Of a stretch of DNA of 24,069 bases, positions 15,177-22,596 are shown piece after piece. The notes under the pieces are model-generated. The model worked only from the letters and a program-made list of their open reading frames with translations. It was not told where the DNA came from and searched no databases. The DNA is from JBEKDJ01 sp050014415. Lineage in GTDB: Bacteria > Desulfobacterota > BSN033 > UBA1163. Where the stretch lies: assembly GCA_050014415.1 (NCBI GenBank), contig JBEKDJ010000039.1:1-24069 (forward strand). The letters run 5' to 3'. The translations under genes and the position numbers were made by a program. The number at the start of each line of letters is the position of its first letter. The stretch's first letter is position 1.

Positions 15177-15251
15177 TGATTTACAAAGCCAATGAATATG
15201 AATGGCGTAATTTCCAGCCAAATACTGTTATTGATCAGAGAAACCTTGCCT

Positions 15252-15414
15252 GGACAGGGAGGGACTATCTTCAAAACCTTGGCAAGCGTTCATTTGAAAG
15301 TAAAGGGTCGCCTACGGAGAGAGAGCCACAGACGCCTCTTCCCCCACTCAGACTTTTGGATTTCATCCTGCAAAGGTACCCCTCCAAGGTATTTCCGATC
15401 ACCCCTCCCTGTCC
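15252..15414. other. Nested inverted repeats, possible structured RNA
   Basis: GGACAGGGAGGG (15252-15263) is exactly complementary to CCCTCCCTGTCC (15403-15414). Nested inside, ACCTTGG (15276-15282) is exactly complementary to CCAAGGT (15384-15390). The two intervening gaps are both 12 bases, giving a symmetric internal loop. About 100 bases remain as an apical domain. This is the shape of a folded leader RNA or of a small inverted-repeat element. It lies upstream of the cooC-like gene on the + strand. I could not match it to a known riboswitch class. Confidence 0.4.
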
Positions 15415-15474
15415 GACCTCAAACTTCGTTGTTCCACCCGTAACCGAGGGATACCCTTTAATAAATTTACTTTA

Positions 15475-15503
15475 TTGATTTCTTAAGCAATAGCGATTAT
15501 GCT
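15475..15503 (+). promoter_or_regulatory. Weak promoter candidate for the cooC-like gene
   Basis: TTGATT (15475-15480) and TATGCT (15498-15503) are spaced by 17 bases, each matching consensus at four of six positions. It would give a leader of about 170 bases. Weak evidence, given only because the gene needs a plus-strand promoter in this divergent region. Confidence 0.25.
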
Positions 15504-15677
15504 TATTCGTTGTCAGGACTATTATTTCACCCACTTAGGGTTCTTTAGGCCTCTAGCAGATGCACATTTCATCATCATCCCCGGGGCCGGTTTTCAGGTG
15601 CGATTCAAATGAATCCCTGATCTCCGGAATCTTCAAACCCTGGAATCTTTTTTGATTACTTTGGGAGAAACACCCTT

Positions 15678-16451
15678 ATGAAGATCGCCATTTCTGGAAA
15701 AGGTGGGGTTGGAAAGACGACACTCGCAGGTGTGATGGCCCGTATCTTTGCGGCAGAAGGCAAGAAGGTGCTTGCCATTGATGCGGATCCGGATTCTAAT
15801 CTTGCTTCAGCCATTGGCCTTGGTAAGGAGGATCTGGCCAGACTCTCTCCGATTGCATCGATGACCTCCTTGATTGAGGAAAGGACTGGAGCAAAAAAAG
15901 GGACCTTTGGGTCGATGCTTCGGCTCAATCCTAAAGTGGATGACCTTCCCAATGAGATGGCAGTCGTCTATCAAGGGGTGAAACTCCTCTTGTTGGGCTG
16001 TATTCCCCAAGGGGGCGGGGGCTGTTTCTGCCCAGAAAATATTCTCTTGAAGAATCTGGTTCGCTACCTGCTTGTCCAACGGGAGGAAGCGCTCATCATC
16101 GATATGGAGGCGGGCCTGGAACATCTTGGAAGGGGAAGCACGGGTTATGTGGATGTCCTTATCATCGTTGTGGAACCTGGACAACGGGCCATCAACACGG
16201 CAAAACAGATTAAGAGATTAGGGGAGGATCTGAATATCAAAAAGATGATGATTGTTGGCAACAAAGTCGCTTCTGATCAGGACAGAAAGATCATCGAGGA
16301 GAGTCTTTCTGATTTTCCGGTTTTGGGACATATGAGTTTTAATCCTATGGTTCTTCAAGCGGACCGGGAGGGAAAGTCTCCTTATGATATTGACGAAAAG
16401 ATTAAGGGAGAAGTGCGCGCTATCCTCAAGGAACTAGAAAAAAGGATCTAA
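15678..16451 (+). CDS. cooC: CooC-type nickel-insertion ATPase (CODH/ACS maturation)
   Basis: A 257-residue P-loop ATPase of the SIMIBI/MinD class, CooC/AcsF branch, whose known members help insert nickel into carbon monoxide dehydrogenase or acetyl-CoA synthase. The deviant Walker A motif GKGGVGKTT is at 7-15 with the signature lysine Lys8. Switch I is DADPDSN (35-41) and Walker B DMEAG (142-146). The C116-x-C118 pair in GGCFCPE matches the metal-binding CxC of CooC. GGGAG about 11 bases before ATG gives a modest ribosome site. No CODH, ACS or corrinoid protein gene is in the window, so its client must be encoded elsewhere; its neighbours downstream are housekeeping genes. A general MinD/ArsA-like ATPase is the alternative, but the CxC favours CooC. 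Confidence 0.85.
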   Translation: MKIAISGKGGVGKTTLAGVMARIFAAEGKKVLAIDADPDSNLASAIGLGKEDLARLSPIASMTSLIEERTGAKKGTFGSMLRLNPKVDDLPNEMAVVYQGVKLLLLGCIPQGGGGCFCPENILLKNLVRYLLVQREEALIIDMEAGLEHLGRGSTGYVDVLIIVVEPGQRAINTAKQIKRLGEDLNIKKMMIVGNKVASDQDRKIIEESLSDFPVLGHMSFNPMVLQADREGKSPYDIDEKIKGEVRAILKELEKRI

Positions 16452-16475
16452 TTTGTCTATCGTCGTTCCTTAAAC

Positions 16476-16500
16476 TTCTTCTCCCTTACGGGGAGAGGAA
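16476..16500 (+). other. Ten-pair hairpin overlapping a purine-rich ribosome-site-like run
   Basis: TTCTTCTCCC (16476-16485) pairs with GGGAGAGGAA (16491-16500) around the loop TTACG, with one G-U pair. It lies 24 bases after the cooC-like stop. Its right arm is the only strong Shine-Dalgarno-like run before plsC. It has no T-run, so it is either a weak terminator, an mRNA structure that limits plsC translation, or a short intergenic repeat. Confidence 0.35.
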
Positions 16501-16526
16501 AGAATGGGTTGGTTGAGCGGATTTCC

Positions 16527-17264
16527 ATGATTCGAACTATTTTTGTTTGGTTTTGCATCACGGTGGCAACCCTGGTTCTGGGTTTTCTCGCATTCCTCAC
16601 CTATCCCTTTGACAGAAGGGGAAGGATGGTCCACCGGTATGCCCGACTGTGGGGGCAAGTTGCCCTCCGGGCCAATCGGGTGAAGGTGAAAGTGGAGGGG
16701 ATGGACTACCTGAAAGGAAGAGGCCCGTATATCTTCATGTCGAACCACCAAGGGAGTTATGATATCTTTGCTCTACTGGCCCATCTCCCATTTCAATTTA
16801 AATGGTTGGCCAAGAAGGAACTTTTCTCCATCCCTTTTTTCGGTTGGACGATGGCCGCAGCAGGCTATATCTCTGTTGATCGGGAAGGCACGCGAGAAAC
16901 CATCGAGGCCATGAACAAGGCTGCCCAGAGGATCCGGGATGGGATGTCAGTGGTCGTCTTTCCCGAGGGGTCACGAAGTTCCGACGGCTCGATCCAGCCT
17001 TTTAAGAAAGGTGGGTTTACGTTGGCAATTAAGTCGAAAGTTCCGATTGTTCCCATTGCGATCACTGGAAGCCGGGAGATCATGCCCAAGGATAGATTGA
17101 CTGCCAGCTCTGGGGAGATTCGAATTCGGATAGACCATCCCCTCGAGACTGAACAATACTCTTTGAAGGACCGGAAGCCTCTCATGGAGAACGTAAGGCA
17201 GACCATCTCGAGGAATTTCAGGTTGATCCGTCAAGGATCAGGTGAGAGAGAGAAGGATGATTGA
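16527..17264 (+). CDS. plsC: 1-acyl-sn-glycerol-3-phosphate acyltransferase
   Basis: A 245-residue PlsC/LPLAT-family enzyme that acylates lysophosphatidic acid to phosphatidic acid at the inner membrane. A hydrophobic N-terminal segment (about 3-26) anchors it. Motif I is the catalytic HQGSYD (H-x4-D), motif III FPEGSRS, and motif IV PIVPIAITGS. Two starts are possible: ATG 16527, or an in-frame TTG at 16509 six codons earlier, closer to the purine-rich run at 16491-16498. I chose the ATG because it directly precedes the membrane anchor. Its end overlaps the start of ftsK by eight bases, so the two are probably co-translated. The specificity (acyl-CoA or acyl-ACP) cannot be told from sequence. 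Confidence 0.9.
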   Translation: MIRTIFVWFCITVATLVLGFLAFLTYPFDRRGRMVHRYARLWGQVALRANRVKVKVEGMDYLKGRGPYIFMSNHQGSYDIFALLAHLPFQFKWLAKKELFSIPFFGWTMAAAGYISVDREGTRETIEAMNKAAQRIRDGMSVVVFPEGSRSSDGSIQPFKKGGFTLAIKSKVPIVPIAITGSREIMPKDRLTASSGEIRIRIDHPLETEQYSLKDRKPLMENVRQTISRNFRLIRQGSGEREKDD

Positions 17265-19473
17265 GGATTCCACAAAAGAGAGATTAAGACATGAAATCGT
17301 GGGGATTCTTCTGGTCGCCTTAGGGATCTTCCTCCTTCTGAGCCTGGTCTCCTATGACCCGGCGGATCCCTCTTTCTTCTCCTACACCTCTTCGAGGGTC
17401 CGGGATATCCATAACTGGATGGGCATTGTGGGCGCCTATCTCTCTGGCCTCCTTTTTCAGGGATTTGGATTTTCCTCTTTTCTGATCCCTTTCGTCCTCT
17501 GTGTGTTTGCCTTCAGTTTTATTTTGCGCTGGGAGTGGAAATATCCATCTGTGAAATTGGTGGGCTGGTCCGTCATCCTCCTGGCTACTCCATCCCTCTT
17601 GAGTCTGTGGTTGAAGCCTCTTCATCAAGATCCGATGGTGGGAGGGTTCATCGGTGAAATCATCTCGAGGGGTCTTGTCCGGTATTTCAACTTTGCAGGG
17701 ACAAGCATCTTGTTGTTGGTGTCTCTCATCCTCTCATTTATCTTGGGCACGGGAATCTCTTTCATCGCCGTCCTTCAACATGGAGGCAATGCTCTGAGCC
17801 GACTTGTGCAGAGGGTAGGTACGCTCAAAATGGTCAGGAGAGAACGTGCCGAGAGGGCAAAGGGATGGGTGAAGCGAAAACAAGAGAAAGGAGAGGCGAA
17901 AGAGATCGTCCCTCCCATGGTTGTCGAGAAACCTTCCCCTCCTACAAAACGGCAGGAAATCATCGAGCAGGAGGCCTTCGAATTCTTGGAGTCCAAATCG
18001 GCCTTTCAGCTGCCCCCCATCTCTTTGCTGGAGGCTGAGATGGAGAAGAGGCAGAAGATTGATCGGGACAGCTTAATCATGAACTCTCGAATCTTGGAGA
18101 AAAAACTCTTGGATTATGGAGTAGAAGGAAAGGTGGTCGAGGTTCGGCCTGGTCCGGTGATCACAGTCTACGAATTTGAACCAGCTCCTGGAGTGAAGGT
18201 CAGCCGGATTGTCAACCTGGCAGACGACCTGGCATTGGCTTTGAGTGCGCTTTCGATTCGTATCGTCGCTCCCATCCCGGGCAAGTCTGTGGTAGGGATC
18301 GAAGTTCCAAACACGAACAGGGAAATGGTCTACCTGAAAGAGATCATCGATTCCGATGTTTTCCGCTCCTCCAAATCAAAACTCTCGTTCGGACTGGGGA
18401 AAGACATTTCCGGGGAGCCTTTTGTCGTCGACCTTGGCAGAATGCCTCATCTCTTGGTCGCCGGATCAACAGGGTCTGGGAAGAGCGTCTCCATCAATGC
18501 GATGATCTGCAGCATCCTTTTTAAGGCGACTCCGAACGAAGTCCGATTCCTCATGATTGACCCGAAGATGCTTGAGCTCTCTGACTATGAAGGTATTCCC
18601 CATCTGCTTCTCCCTGTAGTGACCCATCCCAAGAAGGCAGCCGCTGGGCTCAAATGGTTGGTAGAAGAGATGGAGCGGAGATACTCGGTTCTGGCCGAAA
18701 AAGGTGTGAGAAATATTGAGCACTACCATCAGAGGACGGAGAAGGAATCAAAGGAAAAGAAGAAGGTCTATAGGAGGAAGGGTGATGCCTTAGAAGGTGG
18801 CGAGGAAAGGCCAGCGGAGAGTATGGAAAGACTTCCTTATATCGTCGTGGTGATCGATGAGTTGGCCGACCTGATGATGATTTCATCAAGAGAGGTGGAG
18901 GAGTCGATCACGCGACTCGCCCAGATGGCGAGAGCCGTCGGCATCCATCTTTTGTTGGCTACCCAACGCCCATCGGTCGACGTGCTGACCGGGATCATTA
19001 AGGCAAATTTCCCTTCAAGGATCTCTTTTCAGGTGACGTCAAAAGTCGATTCTCGAACCATCCTGGACACGATCGGCGCGGAACATCTCCTGGGAGCTGG
19101 AGACATGCTTTTCCTCCCTCCTGGCAGTTCGAAACTGATCCGCCTTCACGGCGCTTTCGTCTCCGGTACAGAGATCAAACGGATCGTCGAGTTTTTGAAA
19201 AAGCAGGAAAAACCTTCCTATGATTCCTCCATTCTCTTAGAAGTGAAGAAAGAGAAAGAAGCTGCAGGAGAGGATGAATATGACGAGAAATATGATGAAG
19301 CTGTGGCCTTTGTGGCAGAGTTTGGGCAGGCTTCGATCTCGCTCATTCAAAGACGATTCCGGATCGGTTATAATCGAGCGGCTCGTATCGTCGAGAAGAT
19401 GGAGGCGGAAGGAGTAGTGGGTGCTTCCGATGGGGTCAAACCGAGAGAGGTTCTGGTCAAGAAAATTGAGTAA
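17257..19473 (+). CDS. ftsK: DNA translocase FtsK/SpoIIIE
   Basis: A 738-residue FtsK-type translocase that pumps chromosomal DNA through the closing septum and helps dimer resolution. The N-terminal region has about four membrane spans within residues 14-175, then a basic, charged linker (about 185-240). The RecA-like motor has Walker A GSTGSGKS (403-410) and Walker B VVVIDEL (about 530-536). Between them, about 490-525 form a long highly charged loop (many Lys/Glu/Arg) that seems longer than in familiar homologues. The C-terminal winged-helix gamma domain (about 670-735, with RRFRIGYNRAARIV) should read KOPS-like polarity sequences. A GTG at 17242 could add five residues; ATG 17257 is preferred. 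It overlaps plsC by eight bases and has no long Pro/Gln linker of the E. coli kind. Confidence 0.95.
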   Translation: MIEDSTKERLRHEIVGILLVALGIFLLLSLVSYDPADPSFFSYTSSRVRDIHNWMGIVGAYLSGLLFQGFGFSSFLIPFVLCVFAFSFILRWEWKYPSVKLVGWSVILLATPSLLSLWLKPLHQDPMVGGFIGEIISRGLVRYFNFAGTSILLLVSLILSFILGTGISFIAVLQHGGNALSRLVQRVGTLKMVRRERAERAKGWVKRKQEKGEAKEIVPPMVVEKPSPPTKRQEIIEQEAFEFLESKSAFQLPPISLLEAEMEKRQKIDRDSLIMNSRILEKKLLDYGVEGKVVEVRPGPVITVYEFEPAPGVKVSRIVNLADDLALALSALSIRIVAPIPGKSVVGIEVPNTNREMVYLKEIIDSDVFRSSKSKLSFGLGKDISGEPFVVDLGRMPHLLVAGSTGSGKSVSINAMICSILFKATPNEVRFLMIDPKMLELSDYEGIPHLLLPVVTHPKKAAAGLKWLVEEMERRYSVLAEKGVRNIEHYHQRTEKESKEKKKVYRRKGDALEGGEERPAESMERLPYIVVVIDELADLMMISSREVEESITRLAQMARAVGIHLLLATQRPSVDVLTGIIKANFPSRISFQVTSKVDSRTILDTIGAEHLLGAGDMLFLPPGSSKLIRLHGAFVSGTEIKRIVEFLKKQEKPSYDSSILLEVKKEKEAAGEDEYDEKYDEAVAFVAEFGQASISLIQRRFRIGYNRAARIVEKMEAEGVVGASDGVKPREVLVKKIE

Positions 19474-19508
19474 ATCGTCATGAATCTACGGATCAACGGA
19501 TTATGAGA

Positions 19509-19548
19509 TTTCACCATTCCTGAATTTCCAAATTCAGGAATGGTGAAA
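19509..19548 (+). other. Perfect 19-bp hairpin between ftsK and lolA
   Basis: Bases 19509-19527 are exactly complementary to 19530-19548 (19 pairs, no mismatch) with only two bases between the arms. The left arm runs TTTCACC...GAATTT and the right arm AAATTC...GGTGAAA. No T-run follows; the lolA ribosome site (GGGAGG) starts two to three bases after the stem. It could act as a terminator with another helper, an RNA-stability stem, an RNase III site or a palindromic repeat. Confidence 0.6.
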
Positions 19549-19561
19549 GTGGGAGGTCGGT

Positions 19562-20269
19562 GTGAAAAAAATCTCTTTGATGAGCGGCATAGCACTGATT
19601 CTATCCGGTCTGATCTTCGGCCCAGAGGCCTTTGGAGCAACTGCTCAGGGTGTCCTGGCAGAGATCCAGAGCCGGTATGAAAAGACGAATGACCTTGAGG
19701 CCGGTTTCTTACAGGAATACATTGGAAAGGTGATGAAGAGACCCCAAAGGGGCGAAGGAAAGGTCTATTTCAAGAAGAAAGGAATGATGCGGTGGGACTA
19801 CCGGGTTCCGAACCAAAAACTCATTTCAAATGGCTCCACTCTTTGGTACTATCAACCAGAGGAGAATCAAGTCTTCGTTTCCGATGTTGCAAAAGTCCTC
19901 AAAGAAAAGACGCCCTTGGCCTTTTTGTCCGGGGAGGGAGATCTCAGCCGGGACTTCAGCCTTCTTAATCTTAATGAACCCGTCTCTCAAAAGGGAGAAA
20001 ACTACATTCTGGAGTTGATGCCAAAAGAGCCCGACGAGACGTTAGCCAAAATAGTCTTAACCGTCGATAAGAAAACTTATTACGTTATTCAAACCGATAT
20101 CTTTGATGAGTTGGGAAATGTGACACGAACCCGGTTCACCGATATCAAAACCAATGTGGACCTTTCCAACTCCCTTTTCCAATTTGCCATTCCACCCGGG
20201 GCAGAGGTCTTGAAGATGCAGGAGTCATCCAATCCATCATCGGGAGGGAAAGAAACTCCTAAGAAATAA
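19562..20269 (+). CDS. lolA: Outer-membrane lipoprotein carrier protein LolA
   Basis: A 235-residue periplasmic LolA-family chaperone that takes lipoproteins released by LolCDE and carries them to the outer membrane. The signal peptide is clear: MKK, a hydrophobic core (about 6-20) and a likely cleavage near AFGA (23-26). The mature part has the family pattern, with the LEAGFLQEY segment and GEGKVYFKKKGMMRWDY (about 64-80), followed by DKKTYYVIQTDIFDELGN in the second half of the incomplete barrel. A Ser/Lys-rich tail (about 220-235) is dispensable-looking. The start is GTG 19562, supported by GGGAGG just upstream; no better ATG exists. It marks the organism as a diderm. A perfect hairpin precedes it and a decayed element follows. 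Confidence 0.92.
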   Translation: MKKISLMSGIALILSGLIFGPEAFGATAQGVLAEIQSRYEKTNDLEAGFLQEYIGKVMKRPQRGEGKVYFKKKGMMRWDYRVPNQKLISNGSTLWYYQPEENQVFVSDVAKVLKEKTPLAFLSGEGDLSRDFSLLNLNEPVSQKGENYILELMPKEPDETLAKIVLTVDKKTYYVIQTDIFDELGNVTRTRFTDIKTNVDLSNSLFQFAIPPGAEVLKMQESSNPSSGGKETPKK

Positions 20270-20304
20270 GGCAGGCACGGACGCAAAATCCTAAGCACAA
20301 AACA

Positions 20305-20760
20305 CTAAATCCTAAACAAATCCAAATCTTCAAAATACAAATGTTCAAAACAAAATGACAAAGATCCCAACTGCAAGAGGATATGATCCAGAAGACAGGA
20401 CACTTAAATTTGCGCAAGATGTTATTGCCTTCGTCAATTAGTTGCCCAAGAGCTTAACCCATGTGGAGATGAGTAAACAACTTGTTAAAGCCGCTGGTGC
20501 TGTCGGCCCGAGCCATATCGAAGCTAACGAATCTTTAAGTAAGAAAGATTTTGTGATCCGAATTAAATATGCCGCAAGGAATCAAAAGAGAGCCCTTATT
20601 GACTGAAACTGACCATTTATCCCAAGGAGTTGGAAGAAGATCAGAAACATCTTATCCAGGAGTCCACCGAACTTACGAAGATTTTCGGAGCTATCATAGA
20701 AGAACCCGTCTAATGTCTTGGTCATTGAAGTTTCGAGATTTGAATTTGTTTAGGGTTTAG
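20305..20760 (+). mobile_element. Inverted-repeat-bounded element carrying a decayed four-helix-bundle gene
   Basis: The arms 20305-20329 and 20736-20760 are complementary at 23 of 25 positions, made of AAATCC/CTAAAC words like those in the operon repeats. They enclose about 400 bases whose coding content is a broken four-helix-bundle gene. Further imperfect pairing continues outside both arms up to the recO start. The structure resembles 23S rRNA intervening sequences, which have paired ends and often carry this gene family, but here it sits between lolA and recO. It supplies the AGGA (20773-20776) used by recO. I see no target-site duplication. Confidence 0.55.
20355..20713 (+). pseudogene. 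Broken four-helix-bundle (23S rRNA intervening-sequence type) protein gene
   Basis: From ATG 20355 the frame reads MTKIPTARGYDPEDRTLKFA and stops at TAG after 28 codons. The same frame then continues through VEMSKQLVKAAGAVG and SHIEANESLSKKDFVIRIKYA, the hallmark segment of the S23/four-helix-bundle family (usually GANYIEANESLSKKDF). It hits TGA after RALID. A one-base deletion near 20602 moves the rest into another frame, LKLTIYPKELEEDQKHLIQE then STELTKIFGAIIEEPV, ending at TAA 20711-20713. The gene thus has one nonsense change and one frameshift and is dead, but it keeps nearly full family length (about 118 codons). Members of this family are encoded inside 23S rRNA intervening sequences or as free-standing genes of unknown role. 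Assignment rests on motif recognition. Confidence 0.75.
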
Positions 20761-20785
20761 AAATTACAATTTAGGATTTATCTTT

Positions 20786-21580
20786 ATGCCTGTCTTTACC
20801 ACAAATGCCGTTGTGATTCGCACCCTCGATTATGGGGAGTCAGACAAGATCGTCACCTTTTTCACCAGAGATTTTGGGAAGATCAAGGGGATTGCAAAAG
20901 GCGCGAGGAGGAGCAAGAAGCGATTTCAGAATGCCCTCGACCTATTCTCCCATCTCCGGCTCATCTTCTTCGACCGAGAGGGGATGAGCCTCGTGAGGGC
21001 GGAAGGCTGTGACATCCTCGGCTCTTTTCCCAAGATCAGGGAAGACTTGAAGAAGATCTTCTATGGAAACTATCTCTTAGAGTTGGTGAATGAGATGGCC
21101 GGGGAACGGGAGGCTAATCGAGAAGCCTTCGATCTGCTCCTCTCCTTTTTGTCAGTCCTTGATGAACTGGAGGCAAAAGAGGAAGGATTGAGGGTTTTTG
21201 AGATCCGGATGCTCTCCCTCTTCGGTTATCAGCCCAATATGCGAAAGTGTGAATTTTGTAAGAAGGGTTGGGAGGATCTTCAGGCAGTGCCTGTCTTTTT
21301 CTCGATGGAGAAAGGGGCATTGGTCTGTGAAAGATGTTCAAAGGGCTGGAACAGACTCTTCCCCCTCTCTTTAGGGACAGCTCGATTGATTGAAAGAATC
21401 TCCCAAATGGAATTGTCAAAGATTCACAGACTGAGATTTACCTCTCAGGCCTTATCAGAGAGTCGGGAACTTCTCCCCCGATTCATCAGCTACCAACTCG
21501 GGAAGGAGTTGAAGTCGCTCAAGGCATTGAATGGTTTAGAAAATAAATCCAAATGTCAAACAATCATAGATGAGCGGTGA
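20786..21580 (+). CDS. recO: DNA repair protein RecO
   Basis: A 264-residue RecO, which binds single-stranded DNA and helps load RecA with RecR in the RecFOR repair pathway. The N-terminal OB-fold (about 1-80) starts with the typical TNAVVIRTLDYGESDKIVT. The helical C-terminal domain carries a zinc site, C155-x2-C158 and C181-x2-C184, found in many RecO proteins. ATG 20786 follows AGGA (20773-20776) at nine bases; that AGGA lies beside the arm of the upstream repeat element. The final 15 or so residues are encoded by a stretch with the repeat word CCAAATGTCAAA (21549-21560), so the C-terminus seems to have been extended by repeat DNA. The next gene, glyQ, begins 125 bases on. Confidence 0.92.
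   Translation: MPVFTTNAVVIRTLDYGESDKIVTFFTRDFGKIKGIAKGARRSKKRFQNALDLFSHLRLIFFDREGMSLVRAEGCDILGSFPKIREDLKKIFYGNYLLELVNEMAGEREANREAFDLLLSFLSVLDELEAKEEGLRVFEIRMLSLFGYQPNMRKCEFCKKGWEDLQAVPVFFSMEKGALVCERCSKGWNRLFPLSLGTARLIERISQMELSKIHRLRFTSQALSESRELLPRFISYQLGKELKSLKALNGLENKSKCQTIIDER
21549..21560 (+). repeat. Repeat core word CCAAATGTCAAA inside the recO 3' end
   Basis: This 12-mer is identical to the stem-forming word at 8345-8356 in the etfB-etfA junction. It is coding here (Ser-Lys-Cys-Gln-Thr region of RecO). No clear complementary right arm was found in the recO-glyQ gap, so it may be half of a damaged element. Confidence 0.45.
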
Positions 21581-21705
21581 CATATAGGGCTTCAAAATGC
21601 TAACCCTACTTCGTTGGGGATCGAAACCTTTGGTTCAAAAATACAGAAGATTCTTATTTAACGTTCTGTGCCATGCTCTGCGCTGTGCGTTTGTAAGGAG
21701 GGGCA

Positions 21706-22596
21706 ATGAATTTTCAAGAGTTGATCTTTTCACTGGAGCGTTTCTGGGCAGATCAGGGCTGTGTGATCCAACAGCCCTATGATATGGAGGTTGGCGCAGG
21801 GACTTTCCATCCGGCTACTTTCCTCAGGGTCTTAGGCCCAGAGCCTTGGAGGGCGGCTTATGTGGAGCCCTCTCGCCGGCCCACCGATGGTCGGTATGGA
21901 GAGAATCCCAATCGCCTCCAGCGCCACTATCAGTATCAAGTCATCATGAAACCTTCCCCTCTCGACATTCAGGAGATCTATCTCAGCAGCTTGAAGTCCT
22001 TCGGCATCGATCCCCTTGAGCATGACATCCGCTTCGTTGAAGACGATTGGGAATCCCCCACCCTTGGGGCATGGGGTTTGGGCTGGGAGGTCTGGCTGGA
22101 TGGGATGGAGATCACCCAGTTCACCTATTTTCAGCAGGCGGGTGGAATCGAACTTAACCCGATCCCTGTGGAGATCACCTACGGTATTGAACGCATTGCC
22201 ATGTATCTTCAGGGCGTGGACAATGTCTATGATCTCGAATGGGCAAAAGGGATGAGATATGGGGATGTTCATCATCATGGAGAAGTAGAGTTTTCACGAT
22301 ATAATTTCGAGGAAGCTGACGTGGAGATGTTATTTCGCCTTTTTGAGATGTATGAGAAGGAGGCAAAGGCGCTCGCTGAAAAGGGATTGACCCTTCCTGC
22401 CTATGACTATTGTTTGAAGACTTCTCATGCCTTCAACCTTCTCGATGCGCGCAGTGCGATTAGCGTGACGGAGAGAGTGGGATACATCTTGAGGGTGAGA
22501 AACTTGGCGAGGTTGTGTGCCGAGGGTTATCTTAAGCAGAGAGAGGAATTGGGGTTTCCGCTCTTGAGGCAGAAAGCAGAGAGCAGTAAGCAGTAG
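21706..22596 (+). CDS. glyQ: Glycyl-tRNA synthetase alpha subunit
   Basis: A 296-residue GlyQ, the catalytic class II subunit of the bacterial alpha2-beta2 glycyl-tRNA synthetase, which makes glycyl-adenylate and charges tRNA-Gly. The highly conserved N-terminus is intact: FQELIFSLERFWADQGC, then QPYDMEVGAGTFHPATFLR and EPSRRPTDGRYGENPNR. DGMEITQFTYFQQ and ITYGIERIAMYLQGVDNVYDL follow in the active-site region. AAGGAGGGG precedes the ATG. The last residues (RQKAESSKQ) lie in a GCAGT-type repeat and are not part of the conserved core. glyS follows after 104 bases, the usual gene order. Confidence 0.97.
   Translation: MNFQELIFSLERFWADQGCVIQQPYDMEVGAGTFHPATFLRVLGPEPWRAAYVEPSRRPTDGRYGENPNRLQRHYQYQVIMKPSPLDIQEIYLSSLKSFGIDPLEHDIRFVEDDWESPTLGAWGLGWEVWLDGMEITQFTYFQQAGGIELNPIPVEITYGIERIAMYLQGVDNVYDLEWAKGMRYGDVHHHGEVEFSRYNFEEADVEMLFRLFEMYEKEAKALAEKGLTLPAYDYCLKTSHAFNLLDARSAISVTERVGYILRVRNLARLCAEGYLKQREELGFPLLRQKAESSKQ

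Larger units (their letters stand above)
15000..15677. other. Divergent intergenic region between the etf-hdr operon and cooC-like gene
   Basis: This 678-base region separates divergent transcripts. It holds the minus-strand operon promoter, nested inverted repeats at 15252-15414 and a weaker plus-strand promoter candidate, listed separately. A 103-codon frame at 15167-15478 has no recognisable protein character, begins at the operon promoter and crosses the inverted repeats; I treat it as chance. CCCCTT (15120-15125) and AGAGGGG (15131-15137) could form a small hairpin in the operon leader. Bases 15504-15660 show nothing I recognise. Confidence 0.5.

Noticed and set aside
15276..15400. Resemblance to a GEMM (cyclic dinucleotide) riboswitch
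   Set aside because: GGCAAGC followed by GAAAG is suggestive, but the conserved GACGCAAAGCC core and receptor pairing were not found, so I do not call a class.
15167..15478. A 103-codon open frame in the divergent region
   Set aside because: It has no recognisable motif, starts on top of the minus-strand operon promoter, and crosses the nested inverted repeats; composition (many Pro, Arg, Thr) looks like chance.
20569..20760. A 63-codon frame after the four-helix-bundle remnant
   Set aside because: It is out of frame with both recognisable pieces of the broken gene and runs into the right repeat arm; it is a by-product of the decay.
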